A stretch of 64,000 nucleotides of DNA, from positions 4,836,001 to 4,900,000 of the forward strand of contig NC_060023.1 of assembly GCF_021134715.1 (NCBI RefSeq). The letters are read 5' to 3'. How positions within the stretch are numbered: position 1 is the first letter of the stretch; the number at the start of each line of letters is the position of its first letter. Below the pieces are notes generated by a model, which was given only the letters and a program-made list of their open reading frames with translations, had not been told where the DNA came from and ran no database searches. The position numbers and the translations under genes were made by a program. Positions 1 to 9,540 of the stretch are shown here, in pieces. Source of the stretch: Daphnia pulex. Its lineage: Eukaryota; Arthropoda; Branchiopoda; Diplostraca; Daphniidae.

Positions 1-25
1 AATAGCTTTCTGAATCGCATACAGC

Positions 26-32
26 TATAAAT
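26..32 (+). promoter_or_regulatory. TATA box of the ankyrin-repeat gene
   Basis: TATAAAT lies 45 bases upstream of the ATG at 71. If transcription starts about 30 bases downstream, the leader is only about 15 bases. The second ORF (ATG 2130) has a TATA-like element at the same 45-base spacing. Seen in sequence; promoter function is inferred. Confidence 0.5.
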
Positions 33-70
33 CAACCCTTTTTCCGAGTCTACCTTGTATATATTTTATC

Positions 71-1513
71 ATGCTTACAATAACCATATATCGCGCAGAA
101 ATGTACTCAGAAGATTTTTCAACTCACTCCAAACATAAGAACTGGACTGTAAAATATGCAAGCGGAACCTTTCGACATGGCATTGATGATACTGTACCAC
201 ATATCCACGAACTAGTTTTGATGAACGACGAGGACGGCCTACGCGATTGGATAACGAAAAATCCGGAAGACGTCGAAAAACGTTTTCGTGACAAAACACC
301 ACTTCTCATGGCCGTGAAATTCGACTCTTATGAATGTTTTACTGTACTATTGGACCACAACGCAAATATTGAGGAATCGAATTTTAAACATGAAACAATC
401 CTGGTTATAACCGTTAGACTAAATCGCACTAAAATGTTTAAAGATCTTATTGTAAAGAACGTAAATATGCGTATCCAAGATCGCATGTCAAGGACAATTC
501 TAGAAATACTGATTTCCAAAGACGACGTCGAAGCAATTCAATTCATCCATCTGCAACGTGGAACTCTATTGCTACATGACTTGCACAATATGGAATTTCC
601 CCTAACCTTAGCTGTAAGCTATCAGGCCGAGAAATGTATCAGTTACATACTTAGTCTCAAACCAAACGCACAAACTTTCCTTATACATCGGAAATTCAGC
701 TGCCCTATTTCTGCAGCCATCCGCAAGAACGACTTGAAAACTTTAACTTCATTGGTGCAGCTAGAAGATTTTGGATATGTTATAAACAAACGTATACACA
801 AATCAGTATCCTATATTCACCTTGCCGTTGAACGAGCAAAGCCTCAAATTGTAGAACTTTTACTAAACAATAACGCTGCTGTAAATCTACGTGACAATAA
901 CGGAAACACACCAACACATTACGTTAAAGATGTTCCGACTCTTAAAATTCTAATTAACCACGGAGCTCGCCTTGACATGGTGAACAAATCAGGCGATACC
1001 CCGCTACAGACAGCAGAAAAGGAGAAAAGGAATTGCATTTATCATTACCTTCGTTTGTATTCAGCCATAATTCAAGCGCGTCCACAGACATTCTTCAACG
1101 AGCGTTTTGGAGGATACTACCGAGAGCGCCTACGGCAAGGAATGGAAGATGGCAATGTTCCCCCCTCTCACAATTACTCTTTCGATACACTTGATTTGGA
1201 CCCTCTTCCATCATTATTTGATGAGTTACCTCCCCTAGAAGAAGCCCCAATAACGTCACGACTGGAAGTCAACACGTGTCGACAAGTGAGAGCAACCACT
1301 TCTTTTCTAGGACAACGACAAATACCGGAGACCACTGGATCAGACGAAATAAATCGACAGCAAAGCTCGAGACCCACCTTAAAAGTTCGCCATGTACAAC
1401 GCTTATTGGAACAATTAAACTCAAAACCATCACCGTCTCATACACGTGAAAATGAATATTTACAACCGACTGAAAGTGAATCGGAAGAAAGTGATTTAAA
1501 CCAAATTGAGTAG
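71..1513 (+). CDS. Intronless ankyrin-repeat protein, 480 aa
   Basis: A single open frame of 480 residues starts at ATG 71; an in-frame ATG at 101 is an alternative start. Degenerate ankyrin repeats run from about residue 42 to 335. The clearest units are 'KTPLLMAVKFDSYECFTVLL', 'YIHLAVERAKPQIVELLLNN' and 'GNTPTHYVKDVPTLKILINH', followed by 'GDTPLQTAEKEKR'. Ankyrin repeats bind proteins, but the partner is unknown here. The last 130 residues lack repeats and are rich in acidic residues, Pro and Ser (for example 'LDLDPLPSLFDELPPLEEAP'). That gives an IkB-like layout of ankyrins plus an acidic/PEST-like tail, though no orthology is claimed. A 1.4-kb ORF with no intron is unusual beside the intron-dense host genes of this window. 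With the downstream LTR it suggests a mobile-element or viral-type origin. It could also be a host retrogene. Confidence 0.75.
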   Translation: MLTITIYRAEMYSEDFSTHSKHKNWTVKYASGTFRHGIDDTVPHIHELVLMNDEDGLRDWITKNPEDVEKRFRDKTPLLMAVKFDSYECFTVLLDHNANIEESNFKHETILVITVRLNRTKMFKDLIVKNVNMRIQDRMSRTILEILISKDDVEAIQFIHLQRGTLLLHDLHNMEFPLTLAVSYQAEKCISYILSLKPNAQTFLIHRKFSCPISAAIRKNDLKTLTSLVQLEDFGYVINKRIHKSVSYIHLAVERAKPQIVELLLNNNAAVNLRDNNGNTPTHYVKDVPTLKILINHGARLDMVNKSGDTPLQTAEKEKRNCIYHYLRLYSAIIQARPQTFFNERFGGYYRERLRQGMEDGNVPPSHNYSFDTLDLDPLPSLFDELPPLEEAPITSRLEVNTCRQVRATTSFLGQRQIPETTGSDEINRQQSSRPTLKVRHVQRLLEQLNSKPSPSHTRENEYLQPTESESEESDLNQIE

Positions 1514-2129
1514 ATTTTGTTTAAAAAAAAAAAAGGGGACAGAAACAAAAGGAAATGACCCCGACCACAAACTTCTTTAAATTTGTACTACTTTAATTTT
1601 TTTCCACTTATCATCAATGAGTTTGTATGTCCATTTGCCTACTTGATTTTCCCTTTCTTAAAAGATTCAAATCTTACTTCAATCGCATAAATTGTAACTT
1701 TCATTTCGGATTTACCGTTTGAAAAAACAAAACTTTCTCTTTTATACACACAGTATTCAGCTATCACATTTTACCTGTATACATTAAATCACCACATAAA
1801 ACTTTCTCTTTTGACCCGTGTTACCTCTATCCTACATATACATCCTTTAGCATGTCCCGCACCAGTAAATCATCCGTAGAAAACAACGCTCTATACGCTA
1901 TGTGTTTCGAGTCGAAGTTCAAAGTACATATAATAGCATTCAACCATTTTCTTTTTCATATGACATCTCATAATTCACATAAATCCTGTATATGTTTTCA
2001 CTACAAAATTGATTTATGTTTGCGCGGTTATTGCGCATCATCTTTTGACCTATTTTGCAAGACAAAGATAGCCGTGGTATTTAAAAACAGCAACAACCGC
2101 ACTGTACCACACTCGCAATTTAGTTTACA
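1514..2129 (+). other. Spacer between the two intronless ORFs
   Basis: AT-rich. It begins with an A-run and short purine stretch (about 1519-1551) just after the ankyrin stop codon. A TATA-like TATTTAAA at 2078-2085 sits 45 bases before the ATG at 2130. A 100-codon frame (1852-2154) overlaps the next gene but has no coding character. No other feature seen. Confidence 0.4.
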
Positions 2130-2936
2130 ATGTGTGAAGACGCAACTGTGCTAAAGAAGACTTTTGCCCTTACGGCTCAACGCCGGAAAGGAACAATTGT
2201 GATCCTAGATGTGCAAGCAAAAATCAGGAGAATTCCGGCAAAAATCATCTCCGACACCGAAGACAAAGTGGAGATCACCACAGACCCCCGCTATCTACCG
2301 GGCATCGAGCAATCGGTAGGGTTTGTGATTGAGCAAATCAAAGAAGAGGCCGATGGCAATGAAGACGAACGGGGAGAGGCGGCGGTTGACGACGGGCCTG
2401 TCCAACAACCGGAAGACGTTACAGAAGCCGAAGATGATCAGGAAGAAGAAGAGGCCAAAGAAAACGTCGCGACAGAACAACATGCCGAGCAGACCAACCA
2501 CCAGACCCTCATCATCGACCTCACACTCAGCGACAGCGAGGACGACGAGGACGACGAGGATGACGAGGACGACGAGGACGACAAAGACAGCATACGCAGC
2601 GACACCACGGAGGTAAACCCAGACATCCCCAGTGCAGTCCCGTTAGCCGCTCCGCCTATAAATCATCCGACACCACAACCGCCGACAGTACAACCAGATT
2701 CAGCCCAGCAGGAGAGGATCCCATCACCATCCCCTCCGTGTTTTCATCCACCCCAACATTTCCAAAATATGTACGCCCCACCCATTATGTTGCGGAGTGA
2801 AGGGGAATACTATGCCCAGCGGGAGGTACTGATCCAGCAGTACCTGAGAGACAGCTTGGATTTGTACTACAAGTATGAATTCCAGGCCCTCAAACTGAAA
2901 AGGGCTCGGGATGTACTCACCAACCGTAAGTACTAA
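2130..2936 (+). CDS. Intronless acidic protein with a SUMO-interaction-like motif, 268 aa
   Basis: The family is not recognised. Residues 1-70 form a mixed basic/hydrophobic region ('TIVILDVQAKIRRIPAKII') that could fold. Residues 75-165 are strongly acidic. Inside them, 'LIIDLTLSDSEDDEDDEDD' has the form of a SUMO-interacting motif: a hydrophobic I-D-L-T core followed by Ser/Asp/Glu, as known from PIAS-type proteins. The Asp/Glu run is encoded by a GACGAG microsatellite (about 2538-2583). A Pro-rich linker (about 170-215) leads to a predicted C-terminal helix rich in Tyr, Leu and Lys/Arg. The frame is uninterrupted and codon usage is richer in GC than its surroundings. It lies 617 bases after the ankyrin ORF, on the same strand, and 373 bases before an LTR. 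A nuclear, SUMO-linked role is inference from the motif only. Confidence 0.65.
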   Translation: MCEDATVLKKTFALTAQRRKGTIVILDVQAKIRRIPAKIISDTEDKVEITTDPRYLPGIEQSVGFVIEQIKEEADGNEDERGEAAVDDGPVQQPEDVTEAEDDQEEEEAKENVATEQHAEQTNHQTLIIDLTLSDSEDDEDDEDDEDDEDDKDSIRSDTTEVNPDIPSAVPLAAPPINHPTPQPPTVQPDSAQQERIPSPSPPCFHPPQHFQNMYAPPIMLRSEGEYYAQREVLIQQYLRDSLDLYYKYEFQALKLKRARDVLTNRKY

Positions 2937-3295
2937 GCAACTATTCAATTAATTTTTTTTTAATACTTACGGTTCGTGAAGCGTTCCATTACATTACTTA
3001 TCGACATTTCATTATATACCGCATTGTAGTTCTTATGTTATTCCTGTACTATGCTTCTATTTTTATACTTATATTTTAGCTATTCACATTATTATGCAAT
3101 GTTTTGTTATTGCGTTATTTCACATTTATCAATAGGTGATGGTATTATGTTTCCCAATGTATTCAATTTGATCATACATATATACACTTAAAAGTAGTAT
3201 TAGCAGCATACAAAAAATTTTCTCTTGCATGTATTGAAACTTACCACCGAACTACTCGAAACAAAAATGGTTTCCTTCCCCGACCAAACTTCTGC
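2937..3295 (+). other. AT-rich segment between the acidic ORF and the LTR
   Basis: No coding frame. If the ORFs belong to an LTR element, this would be its untranslated tail before the polypurine tract. Nothing else seen. Confidence 0.4.
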
Positions 3296-3309
3296 GGAAG
3301 GGGGAGGAG
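3296..3309 (+). promoter_or_regulatory. Polypurine tract
   Basis: GGAAGGGGGAGGAG lies directly against the TG of the LTR at 3310. This is where plus-strand primers sit in LTR retrotransposons. Its retention means this is a 3' LTR with internal sequence upstream, not a solo LTR made by recombination. Confidence 0.75.
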
Positions 3310-3665
3310 TGTAATGACTTGTGTGAAGACCTGGCCTACTGCTTGTAGTATAGAGCAATCTACTACGCAGTATCCCAAGGTCAATCTACTACGCCGTACC
3401 TCAAGGTCGCTGTACTACGCAGTACCTTGATGGCTTTCTCTATTGCACCATCTCACCTGTTGCCTATGCAACTACATCCGGGATTGCGCCACACTCTGCA
3501 GTGATGGTGCAATCCCAACAACCTTGACAACCGCTTATAAAAGCCCGACGCTCTGTTCATCCAGCAGAGTCGTACCCGGCATTGTATTCCAACACATCTG
3601 TTAATAAACTGCATTGCAAGAATCTCCTCGTTGTTTTGTTACTTAGACTATTGTGAATCATCACA
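3310..3665 (+). repeat. 3' LTR of an LTR retrotransposon (356 bp)
   Basis: It starts TGTAATGA and ends TCATCACA, near-perfect inverted ends with canonical TG...CA. U3 holds three imperfect direct repeats of about 26 bases (about 3354-3432, core 'CTACTACGC.GTA.C'). TATAAAA lies at 3536-3542, and AATAAA at 3603-3608 would mark the end of R. The order U3-TATA-R-polyA plus the adjacent polypurine tract is that of a Gypsy- or BEL-type LTR. No gag or pol is visible in the 3.3 kb upstream, so these must lie before the window or have been lost. The 5' LTR is not in the window. Confidence 0.8.
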
Positions 3666-4262
3666 TTTCTTTTGATTTTTTTTATTCGCCAAACGTTTTC
3701 TCTTATTTTATTATTTCGAGATTTTGGTCTCTTTGTGTGGCTTCTCATATCTTTTTCCCACGGCTGATTGTATCCATCACTAAACACTACGTATAGCAGC
3801 AGTCGTCTGGGCGTGAAAGAAGGGTCTGCCACAAGGTCGTGATTGCATTCGGAGCTAACCCGTCCTGGCAGGTTGTGCTGTGTGCCACTAAGGTGTCCCA
3901 TTCCCGCATTATTTTTGATAATGAATGTGGGATTATTGTAGAAATGTTCGAAAATTTAAAAAAAAATCAAATTTTATTTTTATTTTTAGGGGTTGCTGTT
4001 TTAATAAAACCCCCAAAAGCTATATTTTTTAATTATTTTATTTTTTATTGACATCAAGAATTATTTTTTAAGTCATGGGGCTGGGATATGTCAATCCCTA
4101 TACCAAAACCTATATTTGGTCCAAAAATTATAAATTTCAAAGATAATGTAGGGGTCGCTGTTTCATAAAAATGATTTACCACTACGTGAAATATTCGATT
4201 TAGCACGTAAATAATTAGTAATTGTTTAAGATAATAATGCAACGCCGGAATCATTTAGAGAT
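3666..4262. other. Intergenic, no gene seen
   Basis: AT-rich DNA downstream of the LTR. Two similar short stretches, around 3990 and 4150 ('GGGGTTGCTGTTTTAATAAAA' type and its variant), may be remnants of a small repeat. No ORF with coding character. Confidence 0.3.
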
Positions 4263-6695
4263 ATGTCAGTTGGTCACTTCACTTTCAGTTTTCACTTGCT
4301 ATTGTGTCTAAAAATGAGTCGCAGAAAAATTGACTGGTTGGTTGGATCCACAAAAGAAAAATGTTTGTCAGAAAGTACTCAATTTCCAACGTATCGGTGT
4401 GTTATTTCTCGTTACTTGTACTTGCGTAATGAAAATCAAAGTGAATCAGTGAGAAACCTGTTTAAAATAGTGCATAGTGAACTTGAAAACTCGTGGTCAA
4501 AGACTTGCATTCCTATCAAAGAAAAGAGGAAAGTGTTGGATCTGCTTGTTGACTTTCATAAACAATGGGAATCCATGAAAAAACTAAATAAGTCTGATGT
4601 TAAAAATCCTACAAAACTGATAGAAGCTAAAATTCATTCATTTAAGAAAAAACTTGATAGTCTTTGTGATTTATCAGTTGTCAATGTGTATGAAACAATG
4701 CTTTTATTTCGGCTACCATCATGGAAAGAGGACTGGGAGTTTTTGCGTGACCAACGAAAGAGTCGAAAGCTTCATCTAGGAGGTATCGTTTTACCAGATG
4801 CGGCTGCTATTATTCAAGAGAAAAATAGAGAATATCAAACGCAACTATTAAACGAACGAGCCCAAAGATCTCATAAACAATTGAGTGGTGGAGAGATTAT
4901 AGTGGAATTGGAAGACAGCACCGATGATGAAATGAACAAATCGGCAAGTGAAGATGATGCTTTTAGTCTGCCAAGTTGCAATCGACGTAAAACATCAGAA
5001 GTAGTAACTCTAAGAAAATCACCATCCGAACTCATCACAGGATCTGCACAGTGCGCTGACAGAATTGGTCTTTCTGTTCGAAGCCATATTTTGATTTCTG
5101 CGGACTTTGTTGGTAGAGCAGGCGGCAAACTATCTGATTTCTCCTTATCACATTTATCTATTTGGAGGAAAAGATTAGCAACTCGAATTGAACTTTCAGC
5201 AACCATTAAAAATGGTATGACTAAATAATTTATCATTTATCTTTATTTATTCAACAAAATATTTATTTCCGATTGGTTAAAGAACAATCAAAAAAATCTT
5301 ATTGTTTACTGGGACACGAAGCTGTTTAGTTTGAATGATGGCCAGAAACAAGAGAGAATAGCAGTAATCGTAAGCGGATGCAAAACAGGGTAGGCGATAT
5401 CTCAAAGTCCATAAAATGATGAGAAACATTCTAATAATTTGCATTATTGAAGCTCTAAAATGCTAGGCACTCCTCCAGTTGAGAACTCTACGGGTCAGAC
5501 ACAAATGATCGCCACACTTGAAATGCTTGACGAATGGAAAGTTAAAGAAATGGTGGTTGGAATGGGCTTTGATACGACATCAAGTAATTCCGGTATTAGA
5601 CTGGGGTGCTGTTCTTTAATGGAGATCGAACTTTAAAGGCCTCTACTATGGTGCGCTTGCCGTCATCATTCCTACGAGATCCATATCAAACACGCTTGGC
5701 AGTCATTAAGAGGACAAAGAACTTGCCCAGAGGAAGTGTTGATCAAGAAAATTCAAGCTAACTGGGGCAATATGGATCGTGACACCAACAACTTGACTCT
5801 CTTCGAATGGCCTACAGAAAATATTTGTGATCTCCGGCACCAAGCTCATTCAGTTAGGAAATGGGCCCAGGATTGCCCATTTAAAGATACGTTTCCCAGA
5901 GGGGATTAAAGAGAGCTGATAGAACTTACTCTGCTTTACCTCGGAGGATCTCTTCCACATCGCAATTTTTATCTACGAAAACCAAGTGCGATCCATCATG
6001 CTCGATTCATGAGTAAGGCAATTTATCTGTTGAAAATGGAACTCATATCGGAGAGAATTGATTTAACAGTAGAAGAGAGATGAGAAATTAATCAGATGGC
6101 GGTTTTCATAAGTCTTTTTTATGCGCGACTTTTTCTGCGATCTTGCATTTCCGTATTTTCTCCGACTGATGATCTACAACTTATTGGTAAAATGATGTTT
6201 TTTCGTGAACAAAATGAAACCATTGCAAACGCTGTGATACTATCCGTTACCCGTCATTGTTGCTATTTGACTGAAGAGTTGGTTGTCCTCTCTTTATTCA
6301 ATGAACAACTTGGAACTTTTACTCGGGAATTAATTGCTAAAAAATTGTTTAGTACTCCACGTTCATCTCATTTTGAAATTGGGAAGCCTACATTTCCGAA
6401 AATTGAAACAAATACTCCCCCTATGCTGCTCGATCTCATTGGTCGTTGCTCTTGGCTTTTATTTTCATTAATTGGGCTTAACCTTCAAGACTGGATGCAA
6501 CTCCCAAGCAAATATTGGAATCAGATGACGGACTATAGGACAGTTAGAGACTTTTGTTTAAATCTTGAAGTAGTTAACGACTGTGCCGAGCGTGGAATAA
6601 AAATAGTAGAAGACTTTGCAGCGATAACTCCAAATGAAGCGCAATTTCAATATCTTTTGCAATGTGAATGTATTAAGGATATAAACCAGTTCTGA
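4263..6695 (+). pseudogene. Transposase-like gene, left copy, with stops and a frameshift
   Basis: Exon 1 (ATG at 4263, or more likely the in-frame ATG at 4314, to 5214) encodes about 300 residues with a Lys-rich helical region and an acidic Ser/Asp patch. Introns fit at 5215-5282 and 5390-5452. Downstream, 'VYWDTKLFSL', 'GFDTTSSNSG' and 'CACRHHSYEIHIKH' recall an uncharacterised invertebrate protein family that I associate with mobile DNA. A first Asp followed by a CxxH motif (here C-R-H-H) fits the RNase-H-fold transposase group that includes hAT, MuDR, P and Kolobok; this assignment is inference. Lesions: one extra A in the A-run near 5290-5296, and in-frame stops near 5635, 5908 and 6081. 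The frame is clean again from 6096 to the stop at 6695. From about 5301 onward the copy is duplicated in inverted orientation at 28314-29716. Confidence 0.65.
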
Positions 6696-7562
6696 CTCGG
6701 TCACTATCTGGATTCGAACAATCTTCAATGACTTGTCGCATTGCAGATTGAACAACCTACATTCATTCTTTTCAGCCTGAGGGGAGGAATCAGGTTACAG
6801 AAGTATGCCACAGATAAATTAGTTACTAAATTACCAACACAGATGACAGACTGGATAAGTTCTTCTTTTTAACATACTCTTTGAGCAGGGTGTTATCTGA
6901 TTCCCAATGAACTTGGTGCAGAAGTCTAGAAGACAAATTTCTGTGCAGCCCCTTCCATGATTCTTGTTATCAACTTCCTCTAGTAGTCAGGCTTTAGTCT
7001 ACTGGAGGTAGATTGTTGTTTTGATATCCAAATAATGGTTAAAAAAATCTCTTCCTTCTGGGTCACTGGGTGTGCTGACGAAATTAACTTTATCAGTGTT
7101 TCCTAAACAAAAGAAAAGTTGTAGGACTAGAAATTAAACAAGATTAAGAGTAGAAATTTAAATTCTTTCCACGACAATAATTAATAACTTTAGCTCTGTG
7201 AGAATCAAATCGTTGACTACAAGTTAAGCTGTCAAATTTTTAACAACAAACCTGTTTCACTCCTATTGCCGCTGGGCGGCACCATAGGGTCGGTGGCACC
7301 GATGGTTCGGTGGCACCGATGGTTCGGCGTTACAACGCTAGAGATAGGGAAAAAAGCTGGCACGCACTCCCACCGAAGGGTCGGGTTCCACGGCGGAGAC
7401 CATGTTGCACTAGCTGCCATCTTGAAAAATAAAGAAAGGAAGAGGATAAGAAAATTTTTCCTTTAGAACCTGTGAAGTGACATCTATCGTTAAAGCGAAA
7501 AAGTTAATGGGAGGTCTCCGCAAATGGAGTGGCTAATTGGTCAGAAAATTGGTTTACCATGA
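6696..7562. other. Arm sequence without a gene
   Basis: Noncoding DNA shared by both arms. At 7292-7325 a 17-base unit (GGTGGCACCGATGGTTC) occurs twice in tandem; the right arm has a single unit (about 27701-27720). No other feature. Confidence 0.6.
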
Positions 7563-7854
7563 GTGCGTCAAATTTCAGCTTAAGCTTTGCTTATGCAACG
7601 TTGCCTGTTATACGAAAGTCTGTGTATTGCTGCTTTCTCTGTCGTTCTGATGGAATGGGTTCGTTGTAATTGCTCTTTAGACAAGGTCATTTCTCCATCG
7701 GTATTCCTTTCTTTTATCACATCTAGAAAGCTGGTAAACAACACTTGCAGTTCGTCAAGTGTCAACTTAACAATTTGTTGAAACTCCGCAATTAACGATT
7801 TCGTGTGACAGGCAACGCCGCATAAGCAAAGCTTAAGCTGAATTTTGACGCTCT
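7563..7854. mobile_element. MITE (292 bp) inserted only in the left arm
   Basis: The element begins GTGCGTCAAATTTCAGC and ends GCTGAATTTTGACGCTCT. Terminal inverted repeats of about 45 bases include GCTTAAGCTTTGCTTATGC and a CCTGT box. CCATGA flanks it on both sides (7557-7562 and 7855-7860). The right arm carries the uninterrupted site (TTTACCATGATTCT in inverted sense, about 27464-27478), so the insertion and its 6-bp target duplication are read directly. It encodes no transposase. The 6-bp duplication does not settle the superfamily. Confidence 0.88.
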
Positions 7855-7860
7855 CCATGA

Positions 7861-8310
7861 TTCTATTCTGTATCTAGCGTTACTTAAATGGTATCAGAAA
7901 CCATAAGGATAACTTTCTCAGGGGATGCGAAAGACCAAAATCTTACATTTCAAGACTTTCAAGACACATCGCTAAGCTAAGACTGCGAAATAGCGACATT
8001 GTTTTTCCGAATTGAAAGAGCATGTTAAAATTGGGGATATGGGAACATTTTTTTAGGGAAAAGATACAGTATCTCACTTTTTAAATAGAAACAGAAATAA
8101 AACATTAGTTGGTTCGCTAAACAGTCTGGAATTTGTTTTAAAAGGAATACGAGTAACTTGAGCCCCGGTCAAATCCGGGGAACTTTAGTGTAGCGTAAAG
8201 TCGGACACTTTTTCTATTCGCTTTTCTGTAGCCTAATACCACGATCTGCCCATAATAGATTTTATCGTGGGAAATCTGCCCAGTCAGTAGATTCCCTACC
8301 TTACTTTAAG
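7861..8310. other. Arm sequence without a gene
   Basis: Noncoding DNA, present in both arms. A short GC hairpin (CCCCGGTC...GACCGGGG type) lies near 8163-8180. Nothing else seen. Confidence 0.5.
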
Positions 8311-8421
8311 ATTGCGTCATCACGGCGATGCTATAGACATCTGGTGGTGATGCGGTGCGTCATGGTTGGGTCATCAAAGATTGCGTCATCACAGCGATGC
8401 TACAGACATCTGGTGGTGATT
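8311..8421 (+). repeat. Two direct repeats of about 42 bp
   Basis: ATTGCGTCATCAC.GCGATG through CATCTGGTGGTGAT occurs at 8311 and again at 8380 with two substitutions. The same pair lies inverted in the right arm near 26920-27015. Function unknown. Confidence 0.8.
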
Positions 8422-8464
8422 TGCGACTGACCAATCACAGCGTGTTCGCATTGTGACATGAATA

Positions 8465-8546
8465 AGCTCCTCCCCCAAATGTTCGTGACAGGCACAGGCT
8501 CCTCCCCCGAAAGGTTCGTGACAGGCACAGGCTCCTCCCCCAAAAG
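8465..8546 (+). repeat. Short tandem repeat, about 33-bp unit
   Basis: Units of the form GCTCCTCCCCC.AA..TTCGTGACAGGCACAG occur two and a half times. The inverted counterpart is at about 26775-26860. The unit count is the same in both arms, so the array predates the duplication. Confidence 0.75.
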
Positions 8547-8682
8547 CTTGTTCTTTTATTATATATGGATTAAAGATTCGGCTCAATCTAAGCTATTGCC
8601 CACGCAATCAAAACAGAAATATTTTCTGTGATTCATGGTATCGTAACAATATTAGGTACCATACCTCCAAAATTACATAAAC

Positions 8683-8763
8683 GGCAACGGCGAGATTCGA
8701 ACTCGCGCCTCCGAAGTGACAGGTGCCTTAAACCTGTGCCCTAGACCGCTCGGCCAAGCAACC
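8683..8763 (-). tRNA. tRNA-Leu(AAG)-like, left arm
   Basis: Read on the minus strand, the 81 bases form a type II tRNA. The anticodon stem is CAGGT/ACCTG with loop TTAAGGC (anticodon AAG). The T arm GCGAG-TTCGAAT-CTCGC pairs perfectly. The long variable arm CACTTCGGAGG is Leu-type. The D arm has the A box GGCCGAGCGGTCTA. The acceptor stem GGTTGCT/CGTTGCC has two mismatches and the variable arm has one, and the discriminator base is G. It may therefore be a weakened gene or a pseudogene. There is no intron. Its right-arm twin lacks 12 internal bases. Confidence 0.6.
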
Positions 8764-9540
8764 GTTATAAAATTCTATTTACTAATTTAAAGTAGTAGGT
8801 AAAATAATAATTAAACTTGACATGGTGTAAGATTCAAATTTCAAAAGAAAAAATATATTAGTTCAAAAATAACTCAAAGTCTTTCCAATACAGAAGAATG
8901 TGCAGTCGTGCACATTATAACATAAATAATTTTTTAAACCGTAAGTGGTGCACAGCTTTTTATGGAAGCCGTGAGCGAACAGTTGTTTTCTTTATTTTAG
9001 GCCCTTTTGCAAACCGAATACAAAACAAGCAAGATTTTTTTAAAGAAGGGGTAATAAAATATGGTCAAATCGTAAGTTTTGAATACGGTACGCATCTTTG
9101 CACGCATGTCAAATCTCCTCAAAAATCAGATTTGTAACGCCCCTTTCCCAGTTTTCTTCTTTGCGTGGCTCAGAAACAACGTTCCAGAAGCGATCGGCAG
9201 CGACAATCAAACAGACCGTGAATGCTATCTGTATTCTGCGTGAATGAATAACGACTGTCTAATGTCAACAGTTTAATGTTCCAAGCGCGTCTGGTGTCTC
9301 TCGTATCAAGATTTAATGACTGAAAGAAAAACAAATTTATAAAAAATTCTACAGAACACATTCACAAGAGAGCAATTTGTTAGGGACTTTTGGGAAGATA
9401 AAAATTAATACAAATACAGTTAACAAGAAATGGATTCAAATTTCTGTAACCTTTACACTTTAATTTATAAGTGAAAAATTACTTGATCAACGTTAGTCTT
9501 TCTTCTCTGAAGATTTAATTTGACTTTCCAATGAGAATAA
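8764..9540. other. Arm sequence without a recognised gene
   Basis: Two frames of 60-80 codons recur in both arms (8898-9137 + and 9170-9361 -). Because the arms are nearly identical DNA, their presence in both is no evidence of coding. No known motif. Confidence 0.4.

Noticed and set aside
1852..2154. 100-codon ORF between the ankyrin and acidic ORFs
   Set aside because: Overlaps the next gene, AT-driven composition, no motif.
2329..2616. Lys/Arg/Thr-rich ORF in another frame of the acidic gene
   Set aside because: Shadow of the GACGAG repeat and acidic codons; composition is explained by the main frame.
7587..7858. ORFs inside the left-arm MITE as a transposase
   Set aside because: Fewer than 95 codons on either strand and largely made of the inverted repeats; the element is non-autonomous.
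8465..8546. Regular repeats resembling a CRISPR array
   Set aside because: Fewer than three units, no unique spacers, eukaryotic context.
8898..9361. ORFs repeated in both arms as conserved small proteins
   Set aside because: The arms are nearly identical DNA, so recurrence is not evidence of coding, and no motif is present.
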